Assembly: GCF_027579695.1 (NCBI RefSeq)
Contig: NC_083570.1
Coordinates: forward strand, 6,169,001-6,233,000
Direction of reading: 5' to 3'
Source of the DNA: Neoarius graeffei
Taxonomy: Eukaryota; Chordata; Actinopteri; Siluriformes; Ariidae
Length of the DNA: 64,000 nucleotides
Shown: piece after piece, positions 11,085-21,999 of the stretch
Position numbering within the stretch: position 1 is the stretch's first letter
Layout: each line of letters opens with the position of its first letter
Program-made: the position numbers and the translations under genes
Notes under the pieces: generated by a model
Databases searched by the model: none
What the model saw: only the letters and a program-made list of their open reading frames with translations
Told to the model about the DNA's origin: nothing

Positions 11085-11250
11085 TTTGCAAAAGCATACA
11101 GCAGTTGAAGTCTCAACAAAATTAAAGATTCTCTTTGCGCTTTACTCTTCCATGAGAATTTTCTCGTGTATTTCTCCTTGTGCATGTTGGATAAATGTAT
11201 TTCAGTTGCAACAGAATGAGCTGAGAAACAGGTGGAAACTCGTCCTCATT
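11085..11250 (+). pseudogene. Degenerate TRIM exon 1 fragment (B-box region)
   Basis: This stretch aligns by eye with the end of TRIM exon 1 at about 26215-26400. Shared pieces are AGCA.ACAGCAGTTGAAG / ATTAATTGAAGCCTCAGCAAAA, then TTGTGCATGTTGGA, then GTTTCAGTTGCA(G/A)CAGAA...GAGCTGAGAAACAGGTG, which includes the exon's splice donor. Reading frames are disrupted by indels. The 5' side is lost at a LINE, and the gypsy element begins 170 bases downstream. It is a relic of another TRIM copy in the same orientation as the intact gene. Confidence 0.65.
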
Positions 11251-11421
11251 ATATTTCTCATCAAAATTTAACAAGTTTGGTCAGTTAGAAGATTTAAATT
11301 GTGATTCAAGACTGGAAGAGTGAAAGTGAACTTTATATTATGAGTCACATGTTGAGTAAACGTATTGTTAGGCTACTCAGTGTTCCTTGTAGTCAGATCA
11401 GATGAGTGAACATTGACTCAT

Positions 11422-11842
11422 TGTGACGGCCATGAGCTTTTGAGTAATGATTGTTTTTTTTCCTGTTTAGTGCGTCTCTCTAATCTGTCTTGAAGCGCAG
11501 GTGTGTGCAAGGGGCGGGCCGCTTCTAATGGATTGGCTTCCACCGGCGCGCAGGTGGAGCCTCTCCTTCAAAATGAGCGTCTCCCGCGACCGAGGGGAGC
11601 TTTCCTTCTTTCTTCTCACCTGGACTCTACAGACAGACAGCACGTTCCACTCCACTCCTGCGTTTGCACGCACTGCTGGTGGCCTGCCGTCCCTCTTTAC
11701 ACTATTGACTTTGATCGCAGTTTTTGTTGGAACTGAGATTTTGGGTCTTTTAAAAAATAAATATGTAGGTTTTTTCCTTGCAAACGTCGTGTCGTCTCCC
11801 CTATTCTTTTTGGTATTGTGGTGACTCCCCTAGGTCACAACA
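11422..11842 (+). repeat. 5' LTR of the Gmr1-like element
   Basis: A 421-bp LTR, TG...CA ended. It matches the 3' LTR with about eight small differences (for example an AT missing near 11533, and GTCTCCC versus GTCGCCC). A polyadenylation-type AATAAATATG lies near 11756. Confidence 0.92.
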
Positions 11843-11845
11843 ATA

Positions 11846-11857
11846 TGGGGGCTCGTC
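11846..11857 (+). promoter_or_regulatory. Primer-binding site, tRNA-Pro type
   Basis: TGGGGGCTCGTC starts three bases after the LTR. It equals the first 12 bases of the well-known retroviral binding site for the 3' end of tRNA-Pro; the match stops after that. This is where minus-strand DNA synthesis would start. Confidence 0.75.
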
Positions 11858-12456
11858 TAATTTCTTTTTGTTGCTGACTTTTTTTCTCTCTCGCTTCTCC
11901 GTTTTGGGTTTGCCACGTGAATATCTGTTTGTTTGCACTTCCGACATTTGTTTCGTTCCACTTCACTACTTTTGTGGGGGGCGGCGTGCGTGCGTTTGCC
12001 TATTTTCACTTTTACCTTTCGGTAATTGTTTGATAGTCGCCTAGGTGGCGTTTGTAATCGTTGGGGTATTCCCCACTCGCGTGTTGGCTATTAAGATAAC
12101 CCGGTACTGCTGCTCTTTTGGTAGTCTCACCACAGCGTACTTTCCCTGATAGGCTGAGGGTGTGCTCTTGGGCGCACCATTTCTTTTAGTTTGTTTTTTT
12201 TCGCGGTGAAGGTGGGTAGTAGCAGTTATCTCGGGTGCACCTCCGGGGTGCGCACCTCACGTGCCCACTGGTTTTGTGTGCTTAAAATCCCCCCATCGGT
12301 AACCGCAGAAGACCTAGGGTCTACTTAGTTTAGTTTTGGAAGTGTTTTAGTTGGGTAGATGGGGATGTAAGCGTGAGACTGCTGATAACAGTTGTGTGGT
12401 TATTTGGTTTTGGATTTTCGGTACGCCTTGAATAAAGCAGGCTGTTTTGTTTGGAT

Positions 12457-12885
12457 ATGTTGATCGTTGACGATTTCGTTGCCACTCCCTCTGTGGAGAC
12501 GCTTAATTTATTAACTAAAATCCAGCTCTTGGACATTGCCGAGCGTTATAAGGTTCCTCCAACTAGTGAAGACAAACGTTCCAAGTCGCTCATGCAACTA
12601 GTTGTTAAAGCGGCGTTGATTAAAGCGCAGGTGCTGCCCGAGGAGGAGGCGACTCCTCCCTCTCCGGCAGCGGCGGCTGAAGTGACATACGAACAGCAAA
12701 AAGAGCTCCTTAGGCTTCAAATGGAGAAAACTAGACTGGAGTATGATGATGAAATAGAAAAACGACGCCTCGACCGGGAAGTGGAATTGTTTAAATTGGA
12801 TGTCGGGCGCCAGCGTTTAGCTTTGATTGAACGTGGCAAAATGCCTGCTGGTACTCCTGGGGAATTTGATGTGGCACGTAGTTTA
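12457..12885 (+). pseudogene. gag: gag N-terminal part, interrupted by piggyBac
   Basis: The first ATG of the frame is 12457 (MLIVDDF...), after a 614-base leader. About 143 codons follow, including a coiled-coil-like charged stretch (QQKELLRLQMEKTRLEYDDEIEKRR is in this part), ending at FDVARS-L where the TTAA of the piggyBac target lies (12883-12886). The same frame resumes at 15419. The protein would build the particle that packages element RNA. A TAA at 15443-15445 stops the resumed frame after eight codons, so the gag is dead even without the insertion. Confidence 0.85.
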
Positions 12886-12886
12886 A

Positions 12887-15418
12887 CCCTCCTGTTGTCC
12901 TCATATTCTGTGTACACCCCGTGTCCTCCGGGTCAAAATGACCCGTCTTCAATAAACTCCTGATATAAACTACATTAAGTGATTTTTTTATAAACTAAAT
13001 CTTATTTTGCTTTATGAAACAACTTATCATTCACCACAAATTGTGTAAATACCTGAGTTTTCACTCTTCACTTGGCAGAAAGACTGCATTTATTCAAGAC
13101 ACCACTCATTGCTATGACACTGCCAATTACATTTTTGTTTTACTCTAGGTGGAAATTAATATTTGTGTAGCATTTCTCTAGCTTAGAAATAATAGAAATG
13201 TACAAAAAATCCTTTTGAATGCATTTTATTCACCCCAATGGGTCAGTTATTCATTTTATTTTATTTATTTATTTTATGCTCGTGAAAGATCTGAGAAAAA
13301 TTACCATACAACACAACTTAGTCAACTATTTAGCACATGTAGGGCAATATGCAAATGCATGGCTTTTGCAGATATATTTCTGACACCTGCAGCACACAGT
13401 ATGTGTTTTACAGTCCTTCTTTGGAGGGCAGAACTGACATCTCTTCCTCTTATTTGCTCCAGCTGGGGCAGTGGCTGTGGTAGCTGGATCGTCAGGTGGA
13501 TGAGGAAATCTGGAGGTTTGAATACCTTTCACAACTGCTGCGGAGGCGTCTGTACGGGGGACATGCTTCCTTCTTTCAATTAGTGGAGTTACAAGTGCCT
13601 TTCCTAACTGCTCCAGAAAGACCCTCCTCTTGTTCTGCTTATGAGGCATCCAGTTAGGGTTGATCTCTCTCCATATCACAAAGGCATTGTAGGAGGAAAC
13701 ATCAATGATGTTATGGAAAATGACCAGGGGCCAGTGGGCCATCATCCTTCTGCAGCTGTATGTTCCAACCACCTTATCTAAGTTGTCCACACCTCCTTTG
13801 TTGCTGTTGTAGTCGAGGATAATGGCTGGCTTCCTGTCCGCACGGTCACTAATGGAAGCATCTCTGTGCAGTGTGCTCAGAAGTACGACATTCTTGTTTT
13901 TCTTTGGGAGGTAGGACACTAGAGTGGTGGTGGGTGTGAAGGCAAACTTTGATGAGAAGACCTCTCTCTCCTTTGATGCAAGCAGTGCAGGCGGGAGCTC
14001 AGGCTTATTCTTCCGAACTGTGCCAGCCATGGTGATCTTCCGTTTCAGGAGCTGCTGTCCGAGTTCATAGGAGGTAAAGAAATTGTCACATGTGACATTG
14101 TGACCCCTCAGTCCCTCTGTCATATCAAGGACAACTCGCATCCCCTGGTTCTTCTCTGGGCCTCCACTGGTCGGCTTCCCAGTGTAGACTTGCATCTTCC
14201 AAGCGTAGCTCGATTTGGCATCACAAGCCACCCATAACTTGATCCCATATCTTGCTGGCTTGCTGGGCATATACTGCCGGAAGGGACAACGACCTTTCAA
14301 CAAAACAGATTAGCATCAGTAATTAGTATCAGTGTCACAGAAAACAGTCATAGAAATCAATAGTGAAAATCACATTTTTTATTACAAATATGAAAGCAAA
14401 TATGAAAGTTACCTCTGAATGGAACCAGTTGCTCATCCACTGTTACATCAGGCCCTGAGTTGTAGAGGTAGGGAAGCCGCTCCACCCACTTGTCCCAGAC
14501 CTCTCTTATTGCAGCAAGTTTGTCAGCCACACGTCTTGCAGGTCTTGACTCACGGTTATCAAATCGTAGCATTCTTGAGTAGGTGTAGAAGAGCTTGAGT
14601 GGCATTGTGGCACGGAAAATTGGCCTTCCATTCTCTGCATCCCATAGACTTGCTGCAGCCTCACCACAGGACCTGTATACTCCTGCTAAGATTAGCAGCC
14701 CTAAGTAGGCATGCAAGTCAGTCTCATCCATCCGTTTCCAGCTGTCTCCATATTTGCGAAAACCCTCCAGATTTGTCATCTCCAGGATAATTTTTTCAAT
14801 TGCTGGTGTGATAAACAAGTGGAACGTTGAGACAAGGTCATGGGTATTTGAAACAGCATATCTTGTGGGTCCTGGGGTCATCCTTATGATATTTTGCTCT
14901 GCCACCTTGCCATCTGGGGCATACGCTGCCGAGGACCATGCTATATTGCTGTTTTTTGAAAGGAAAATCTCCCTTTCCGCTTCAGGGATGTCTTCTTCTG
15001 AAGATGATTCATGATGCTCTGGGTTGTATTCCTCTCCATCTTCTTCTTCTGAGACCTCTTCCACTTCCTCTTCTGAATCAGAAACTTGTTGGACATCTGA
15101 AAAAATTAGCTCGAGTGTCTGTTCAACATTATACCGTGCACTCATGGCTTCAGCAGAGAGAGTGTTTGGGGTAGTGTCATCTGAAGCACCTTTATAGCAC
15201 AGGAGCAATATTGATACAATTGTATCAGATCACAGGCAGTGCAGTACACGGGAAAGTCAGCTTTAGAACATTCTCGCATTTTGTGGGAACGTCCAGGCTT
15301 AGGGGCATAGGTGGAATAGTTTATATATTTTTTATAATTGCCCTCCTGTATGTGCTTGTTGTTATTTCTTTGATTTTATTTTTTGTCCTCATTTATCATT
15401 TACACTGCTTTTATATAT
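12887..15418 (-). mobile_element. piggyBac-type transposon inserted at TTAA
   Basis: TTAA is present at both edges (12883-12886 and 15419-15422), and the gag frame continues exactly across them, which is the insertion signature of piggyBac. The left end begins CCCTCCTGTTGTCCTC, a typical fish piggyBac terminus, and holds a perfect hairpin CGGGTCA-AAA-TGACCCG at 12929-12945. The right end (...TGCTTTTATATA) does not show the expected inverted copy. The single gene is on the minus strand. Because it sits inside a young retrotransposon, the insertion must be younger still. Confidence 0.88.
13326..15208 (-). CDS. piggyBac transposase, two exons, reads intact
   Basis: Exon 1 runs 15208-14413 and exon 2 runs 14293-13326. 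The intron has a GT donor after CAGAG and an AG acceptor, and splicing joins VPFRG to RCPFRQ without a frame change, giving about 587 residues; piggyBac of Trichoplusia is 594. If the second methionine (15145) is used it is 566. An acidic N-terminus (residues about 62-95) precedes the DDE-like domain. The three catalytic aspartates are visible: VDEQL (about D258), TCDNFFTS (about D335) and GVDNLD (about D435). The C-terminal cysteine-rich domain (CQFC...CCRCQKYIC...CPTC) binds terminal repeats in this family. It would cut and paste the element at TTAA. I see no stop or frameshift. Activity is not shown by sequence alone. Confidence 0.88.
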
Positions 15419-15422
15419 TTAA

Positions 15423-18079
15423 AGCTGGTGCCTAAATTTGATTAAGCCAAAGTGGAAACTTTTTTTACTCTGTTTGAGCGTGTCGCCAATGCGTATCACT
15501 GGCCCGACGTCGAGCGCACACTGCTACTGCAGTGCACCTTAACTGGCCGCGCCCAGGAGGCCTATTCCGCGCTGGATGGCACCGAAAGCCTGAAATACGA
15601 CTCTGTTAAACAAGCGGTGCTCAAAGCTTACGAGCTCGTTCCTGAGGCCTATCGCCAAAAGTTCCGTAGCATGCGAAAACGACCTACGCAAACCTATACC
15701 GACTTCGCCCGTGAGCTTGCCGTTCAGTTTAATCATTGGTGTGTAGCGTCTGGCGCTGAAACACAAGCTGGCCTTACAAACCTAATTTTGGTTGAACAGC
15801 TAAAAAACACACTACCCGAAGCTATGGCCACTTTTCTTAGTGAACGTGAAGCGATCACACTGACTGCAGTAGCTGCGTTGGCCGATGATTATGCCCTCAT
15901 TCATAAAAGTAGGTTCTCTGCTCCACCGAGCCGTGACATTCGCTGGTCACGGAACACTCAAACACCCCGTGATGCTGTACCTTCGAATAGGGGTGCTCCT
16001 CGCGCTCGTAATCAACCAGATCCAAGCAGCGTTTGTAATTACTGCTTGGGGAAAGGGCACTGGAAGTTTGAATGTCCCGTCTTACGGGGTAAAGAGAAAT
16101 TTAAAATTCCCGTTAAGGACAATGCCTTGGCTGTGCCAGTTGGTCATCTCGCTTGCATGGATAAAAGTTTTTCACCCTTTGTGTTTGATGGTTATGTGTC
16201 ACTGCGTCGTGGCAGCGATAAAATCGCAGTGAAAATCCTGAGGGATACGGGCTCCGTAGAATCTTTCATTTGTAGGTCCGCCTTGCCTTTTTCAATGTCT
16301 TCTGATACCGGCCAGTGTGTTTTTGTTCGTGGCATTAATTTGAATGTCCTGACCGTGCCCTTACACAGCGTGTACCTAGAGTCTGTTTTGGTCAGTGGAG
16401 ATGTTTCACTCGGTGTGCGCCCTATGCTCCCTGTCCGTGGGGTTTCTGTTATTCTTGGGAATGGGTTAGCTGGGGCTTGTGTATGGGCAAATGGGGTGAT
16501 TGAATGTGGGGGTGTCCAAAATTCAAGTAGTGCTCTCTCAGACCGTGAAGTTGCGCCTGTGTCCGTGGTAACGCGCTCATCCAGTAAAAGGACAGCTGCG
16601 CTGGAGAACGATGATGCTCATTCTTTAACTGGTTTGCCGACCTCGATCTCTCGCCAGCAGGTGATTGACGCGCAGCGGTCGGATGCTTCCCTGCAGATGC
16701 TGTTTCCTGAGGCTCGTGGCTGCGACGATGACGTATCTGAAGGTTACATACTGAAGGACGAGGTCTTGATGCGTAAATGCCCTCCAAGTGGCCCAGCTGA
16801 CGAACATGCGTGGCAGGTAGTGGTCCCAACCACCTTGCGTAGCTTGGTGTTAAAAACTGCCCATGATGACGCCGGGCACTTGGGTGTCCGTAAAACCTAC
16901 GACCGAATCACACGCTACTGCTACTGGCCTCGGGTAAAACGTGACATTACGGAACATGTGCGAGCCTGCCTTGTCTGTCAACAGACTGGCAAGCCTAATC
17001 AAATGCCAAAACCGGTTCCTCTGCGACCCATCACCCCTGCGTCAAAACCGTTCGAACACCTCGTCATTGATTGTGTCGGGCCACTTCCTCGGTCCAAAAC
17101 TGGATGCAATTATTTGCTAACTGTCATCTGTCAAACCACCCGTTATCCTGCGGCGTACCCGCTTCGGTCCATTATAGCCAAACCCGTTGTCAAAGCGCTG
17201 TCTCAGTTCATGTCAGTGTTTGGTATCCCAAAAACCATACAGTCAGACCGCGGAACGAATTTTACCTCCAAAACCTTTGGCCAGGTGTTGCGCTTACTGA
17301 AAATCCGTCATAACAAGGCGTCAGCGTACCACCCCCAAAGCCAAGGGGTCTTAGAACGGTTCCACCAAATGCTCAAGTCCATGTTGAGAGCGTACTGTGT
17401 GGAGCTGGGAAGTTCCTGGGACGAAGGACTGCCCTGGTTGCTGTTGGCGGCCAGAGAGGTGACCCAAGAAAGCACTGGTTTTAGCCCAAACGCGCTGGTG
17501 TTTGGCCATACAGTGCGAGGTCCGGTAGCAACGTTGATGGGCGATGTTGACTTGTCTAGCGGTCCTCCGCAATCTTTAACTGACTACGTCAATGGGTTTC
17601 GCCGTAGATTGTATGAGGCGGGGAAAATCGCACGGGAAAAACTGTTCTCCACGCAAACTAAAATGAAAAAAGCATATGACAAAAAGACTGCACGTCGTGT
17701 GTTTAAAGTTGATCAAGTAATGGCCCTTCTCCCAGTCGTGCATTCGCCTTTCCAGGCTAAATTTGCTGGCCCTTACAGGGTTGTTCGCGTAGAGCAAAAT
17801 GACAATTATGTGGTGGCAACACCGGACCGGAAGACTAAAACCCAACTGTATCACGCTAACTTGCTGAAACAATATTTTGATCAGGCAAAGGTTGAACCTG
17901 CTACTGCTTTGGCTACCTCTGTCTGTCCTCTCTCTTGCTTGTCTGTGGCAGGGTCGGCTGAGGAGAACGACCGACATCCGTCCTTGGGTGAGATGACGCC
18001 TCCAGCGGGGGCAGCGTTGCAGGAGGTAGAGGTTCGTGAACCTGACAATGCGGTCTTGTTAGGAAGGCTCAAATTCTGA
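15423..18079 (+). pseudogene. gag C-terminus, zinc knuckle, protease and integrase
   Basis: After the TAA at 15443-15445 the frame is open from 15446 to the stop at 18077-18079. It encodes the gag capsid region (VETFFTLFERVA..., LLLQCTLTGRAQEAYSAL), a CCHC knuckle CNYCLGKGHWKFEC at 16034-16075, an aspartic protease active site DTGS at 16243-16254 with a downstream ILGN, and an integrase. The integrase has the HHCC zinc region (AGHLGVRKTY...CLVCQQ) and a D,D-35-E core: D at 17069-17071, D at 17246-17248, E at 17354-17356. Integrase thus precedes RT. No chromodomain is recognised at its end. Apart from the upstream TAA, this segment has no break. Confidence 0.88.
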
Positions 18080-18083
18080 GTCA

Positions 18084-19496
18084 TTGGTTAACCTTCCGAT
18101 GCTATTTAACCATCTTACCCCACAACAGTCGTCCGAATTGGAAGCTTTGATAAAGGAATTTCCGTCCTTGTTCTCCGAAACCCCCACCCAAACATCTGTG
18201 CTTACCCATGACATTGACGTTGGGGACTCTCCCCCCATTAAACAGCGTTTTTACAGGGTTTCCGGGGAAAGACAAAAAATCCTGGAGGGGGAAGTGCAGT
18301 ATTTGTTGAAACACGACCTGGCTGAGCAGTCGTACTCTAGCTGGGCTTTGCCTTGCATCTTGGTGAACAAACCCGACGGTACCTATCGATTTTGTACGGA
18401 CTACCATAAATTAAACAGCGTCACTAAACCTGACTCCTTTCCACTACCACGTGTAGACGACTGCGTTGATCAGGTGGGATCTGCCAAGTTCGTAAGCAAG
18501 TTTGACCTGCTCAAGGGATATTGGCAGATTCCCTTGACTGCCCGTGCACGAGAAGTCTCCACGTTTGTTACACCTACAGGTCTCTACGTTTACAAGGTGA
18601 TGAGTTTTGGGTTGCGTAACGCGCCTGCCACCTTCCAGAGATTAATGAATAAAGTTGTCGCACATCTGGAAGGCGTTGCGGTGTTTCTAGATGATGTAGT
18701 CCTGTGTAGCGAAACGTGGGAATCACATTTGCATCGCATCCACCAGCTTTTCATACGGTTGACCCAAGCCAACCTTACGATCAACCTGGCCAAATGCGAG
18801 TTTGCAAAAGCAACGGTTACTTATCTTGGCAAAGTGGTGGGGCAAGGTCTTGTGCGCCCTATTCGCGCCAAAGTCTTGGCTATTGACGCATTTCCACAAC
18901 CAACTTCAAAAAAGGAACTTATGAGGTTCCTGGGGATGATTGGCTATTACAGAGGGTTTTGCCAAAACTTTTCATCTATCATAACACCCCTCACTGATTT
19001 GCTCAAAAAGAGCAAACCGTTCGTTTGGAGTCCTGCTTGTCAAAACGCTTTTGACAAGATCAAAAGTGTCCTCACCTCTGCGCCACTTCTCGTGGCACCG
19101 AAATTGTATGAGCCTTTTAAATTGCAAGTTGATGCGAGTGGGGTAGGCGCTGGAGCTGTTCTACTGCAAGAGGATGATGAGGGTGTTGAAAGACCAGTGT
19201 GTTACTTTTCGCGTAAATTCAACACTTATCAGTTGCACTACTCCACCATCAAAAAGGAAGCGCTCGCCTTGATTTGGGCCCTTCAACATTTCAATGTGTA
19301 CCTGGGGGGTAGCGTAAGTCCAATTACGGTCTACTGTGACCACAGCCCCCTTACCTTTCTCCACTCCCTCCAAAATCCCAACCAAAGACTAATGCGCTGA
19401 TGTATTTTCTTGCAACCTTTCCATCTAAACATCAAACACATCCCAGGGAAAGAGAATGTGGTAGCAGACGCGCTGTCACGCTCTCCAGCCCCATAG
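18084..19496 (+). pseudogene. Reverse transcriptase and RNase H, stopped by one TGA
   Basis: The frame is +1 relative to the integrase frame, with first ATG at 18099; how the two are linked (frameshift or separate translation) is not clear. RT motifs are PDGTYRFCTDYHKLN, FDLLKGYWQIPL, FGLRNAPATFQRLM and FLDD at 18684-18695, where most relatives have Y in the first position. RNase H follows with LQVDASGVGAGAVL, KEALALIWAL and ITVYCDHSPL. A TGA at 19398-19400 stops the frame, but the same frame then continues with HIPGKENVVADALSR to a TAG at 19494-19496. The break is a single tryptophan-type codon change. Confidence 0.88.
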
Positions 19497-19882
19497 ATCT
19501 ATCTACTGTGTTTGTAATGCTGTTATACTGTGTCTTCTATTCCAGGGCCTGGAATTTGAAGGCACCGCTGGGTTGCCACCAGGCCAAGTCGGGTTGGTAA
19601 TGTAGTACGAAAATGGTGAACATGGATTTGTGACTGTTTTGTGTGAATGCCTTTGGTGTATGGTGTTATATCCCCTTGATATTTGCAATTTAGAAACGCT
19701 ACTAAATGTGGACTAAAGTGGCTTGAGAAAGCAAGAACCAAATACGCTTGTGTTGATTGATAACCATGGTTAGACTGTGAAATGTTTTGAGAATTTAGAA
19801 ATTGTAAGTGCACTAACTATTTTGTGTTTTCGGAGGGTATTCATTTGCTGGAAACCCATGGGGTTTCTCTTAAAGGGGGAGG
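19497..19882 (+). other. 3' untranslated region of the Gmr1-like element, with polypurine tract
   Basis: No frame of note. It ends in AAAGGGGGAGG (19872-19882) directly against the 3' LTR, the polypurine tract that primes plus-strand DNA. Confidence 0.75.
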
Positions 19883-20302
19883 TGTGACGGCCATGAGCTT
19901 TTGAGTAATGATTGTTTTTTTTCCTGTTTAGTGCGTCTCTCTAATCTGTCTTGAAGCGCAGGTGTGTGCAAGGGGCGGGCCGCTTCTAATGGATTATGGC
20001 TTCCACCGGCGCGCAGGTGGAGCCTCTCCTTCAAAATGAGCGTCGCCCGCGACCGAGGGGAGCTTTTTTCCTTTCTTCTCACCTGGACTCTACAGACAGA
20101 CGGCACGTTCCACTCCACTCCTGCGTTTGCACGCACTGCTGGTGGCCTGCCGTCCCTCTTTACACTATTGACTTTGATCGCAGTTTTTGTTGGAACTGAG
20201 ATTTTGGGTCTTTTAAAAAATAAATATGTAGGATTTTTCCTTGCAAACTTCGTGTCGTCTCCCCTATTTTTGATATTGTGGTGACTCCCCTAGGTCACAA
20301 CA
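19883..20302 (+). repeat. 3' LTR of the Gmr1-like element
   Basis: A 420-bp LTR, about 98% identical by eye to the 5' LTR and followed by the target duplication CTCAT. LTRs are identical at insertion, so the insertion is fairly recent. Confidence 0.92.
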
Positions 20303-20307
20303 CTCAT

Positions 20308-21995
20308 CCAACGCCCATTTTACAACTTGGAATCCACACAGAGAACCTGAGTGAACTTTAACACTTTAACTGCCATAAATATTATCAACTCAAAATTTAT
20401 AATCTCGCTGTCAGTAAAGGCATTGAGAATGACAGCGCTAGCCAAACTACAAACGGCCACTCAGAACTACAACTCCCAAAGAACACAGCACCCTCTGTCA
20501 CCAGCTTATTGAAATCAGCTGTCGTTCATTCACAGCTCATCAGCCACACTAATTAAGCCTCTATCTCACACACCTTCAATGTGAAGTATCATGTGTTTTC
20601 CAGTCCATACCAAGCCTTTCTATATCTGCCTGACTAGTATTTCTGACCCTCACTATCTCTATTTATGTTCCTTGTCTCTTCTACATTGCCCTGTTTGCCT
20701 ATCGACTGACCCTTGCCTGCCTTTTGACCACACTTCCTGTTTTGCGATTTGGCTTCATTACAAGTTTGCTCCTCACTCTTCCCTGCACATACATCTGTAA
20801 GTGCCTGCGCTCTGACAGGATACTTCGCCTAGTATGGATGCAGCAGAGGAGGTGAAGCAAACTGCATTGAATGCTCAGCGGCGTCTTTTAGGAGAACATC
20901 AACAGAGGCTTCCAAACGTTAACACCCAGATGGTGCAGCTTGCAGTTGTGATGTTGCAGACCCTCCTAACGCGTCCTGAAGCTTCTCCTAGTCCAACATT
21001 ACAATTGTCCATTCTGGAGAAATATGCCAGGAATGCTCTCACTAGTAAGGGATTCTTACTTCATTGCTCCATGTACTTCTCTAACATGCCTAACCTCTCT
21101 GATGAACACAAGATTGCTAAATTTCTGTTATTTCTCACTGGCAAAGAGCTACAATGGGCAAGCGCTGTATGGAAAAATGGCGGTGAGCACAATACTTCTA
21201 ATGAACGTTTCCTCAAGTTGTTCAAAGGAGTGTCTGCCCATGAACCAGAGGGAATTGAAATTGGCAAAAGTCTGCTCACTATCTCACAGGGTTCCAGAGG
21301 AGTCACTGAATATGCCCTAGAGTTCAGAATGCTAGCAGCAGCCAGCGGATGGAATGATCTGGCTCTGAAAGCGATGTTTTGACAAGGTCTTCCTCCAGAA
21401 ATTCTCAGTGAGCTGGCGTGTAGAGATGAGCAGCTCACGCTGGACTCCCTCACTGACCTAGCAATACGATTGGATCATTTGCTGGCCAACTGGCCCTCGC
21501 TCAAGGAGAACTCCAAACCAGTCCAACCCTCTGAGGAAACCACATCTATGGAGGTTTCTCACACCTGTCTGAAACATTCTGAACATGAAAGAAGGAGGAA
21601 AAAGGGTCTTTGCTTCTATTGTGGGAGTTCCAAGCACCATATCTACCAGTGTCCCATCCGTCCATCTGGCACCAGCCCAGTTGAGAGCCCAGCTCATGCG
21701 ATGAGTCTGGTGAGATTTAATGCCCAGTCATTTAAAGTACCTGTGTTGTTAAAATTGGTATCCTCCACACACGTTCTCTTTGCTTTTGACAACTCAGGGG
21801 AGAGGGGAACTTCATCACCAGCATGATCATCCCTAAATTTGATCTGCCCACAACCCCTCTGCAAAGTCCACTCAGCATCAGGACCATCGATGCAGGACCG
21901 ATAGTTGATGGTCTCGTCACCACTCACTGCTCTCGTTCATATTCGGGTGGGAGCACTCCACTCTAAACTCATCTCCCTCTATGAATCCACTAATC
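20308..21995 (+). pseudogene. Second gypsy remnant: leader, gag and protease start
   Basis: An LTR/leader-like non-coding part (20340-20830) precedes ATG 20834. The gag frame (MDAAEEVKQTALNAQRR...) reads to a TGA at 21380-21382, which replaces the arginine-type codon expected in MF-QGLPPEI. The same frame then continues through LACRDEQLTLDSLTDLAIRLD, a CCHC knuckle CFYCGSSKHHIYQC near 21610-21655, and AFDNSGE, a decayed protease active site. A shift near 21795 moves it to another frame that reads NFITSMIIPKF and later VGALHSKLISLY, near 21990. Motifs fit the sushi/mag-type gypsy group. The pol region is lost at the Tc1 junction. Confidence 0.75.
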
Positions 21996-21999
21996 CAAA

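Larger units (their letters stand above)
11422..20302 (+). mobile_element. Gmr1-like Ty3/gypsy LTR retrotransposon (with nested piggyBac)
   Basis: Complete boundaries are visible: 5-bp target duplication CTCAT at 11417-11421 and 20303-20307, LTRs beginning TGTGACGG and ending TCACAACA, a primer-binding site and a polypurine tract. The gene order is gag, zinc knuckle, protease, integrase, then reverse transcriptase and RNase H. Integrase before RT is the order known for the Gmr1 group and not for usual Ty3/gypsy elements. No env-like frame is present. The total of 8881 bp includes a 2.5 kb piggyBac insertion in gag. Stops in gag and RNase H make this copy defective. Confidence 0.9.

Noticed and set aside
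15212-15227. 16-bp perfect palindrome TGATACAATTGTATCA as an operator or piggyBac terminus
   Set aside because: It is over 190 bases inside the TTAA edge and short enough to occur by chance in AT-rich sequence.
15539-18084. Antisense genes inside the gypsy pol region
   Set aside because: The minus-strand frames there are shadows of the pol frames and show no family motifs.
20466-20485. ZNF143-type promoter motif (ACTACAACTCCCA) marking a host gene
   Set aside because: It lies in the LTR/leader-like part of a gypsy remnant and no host exon follows.
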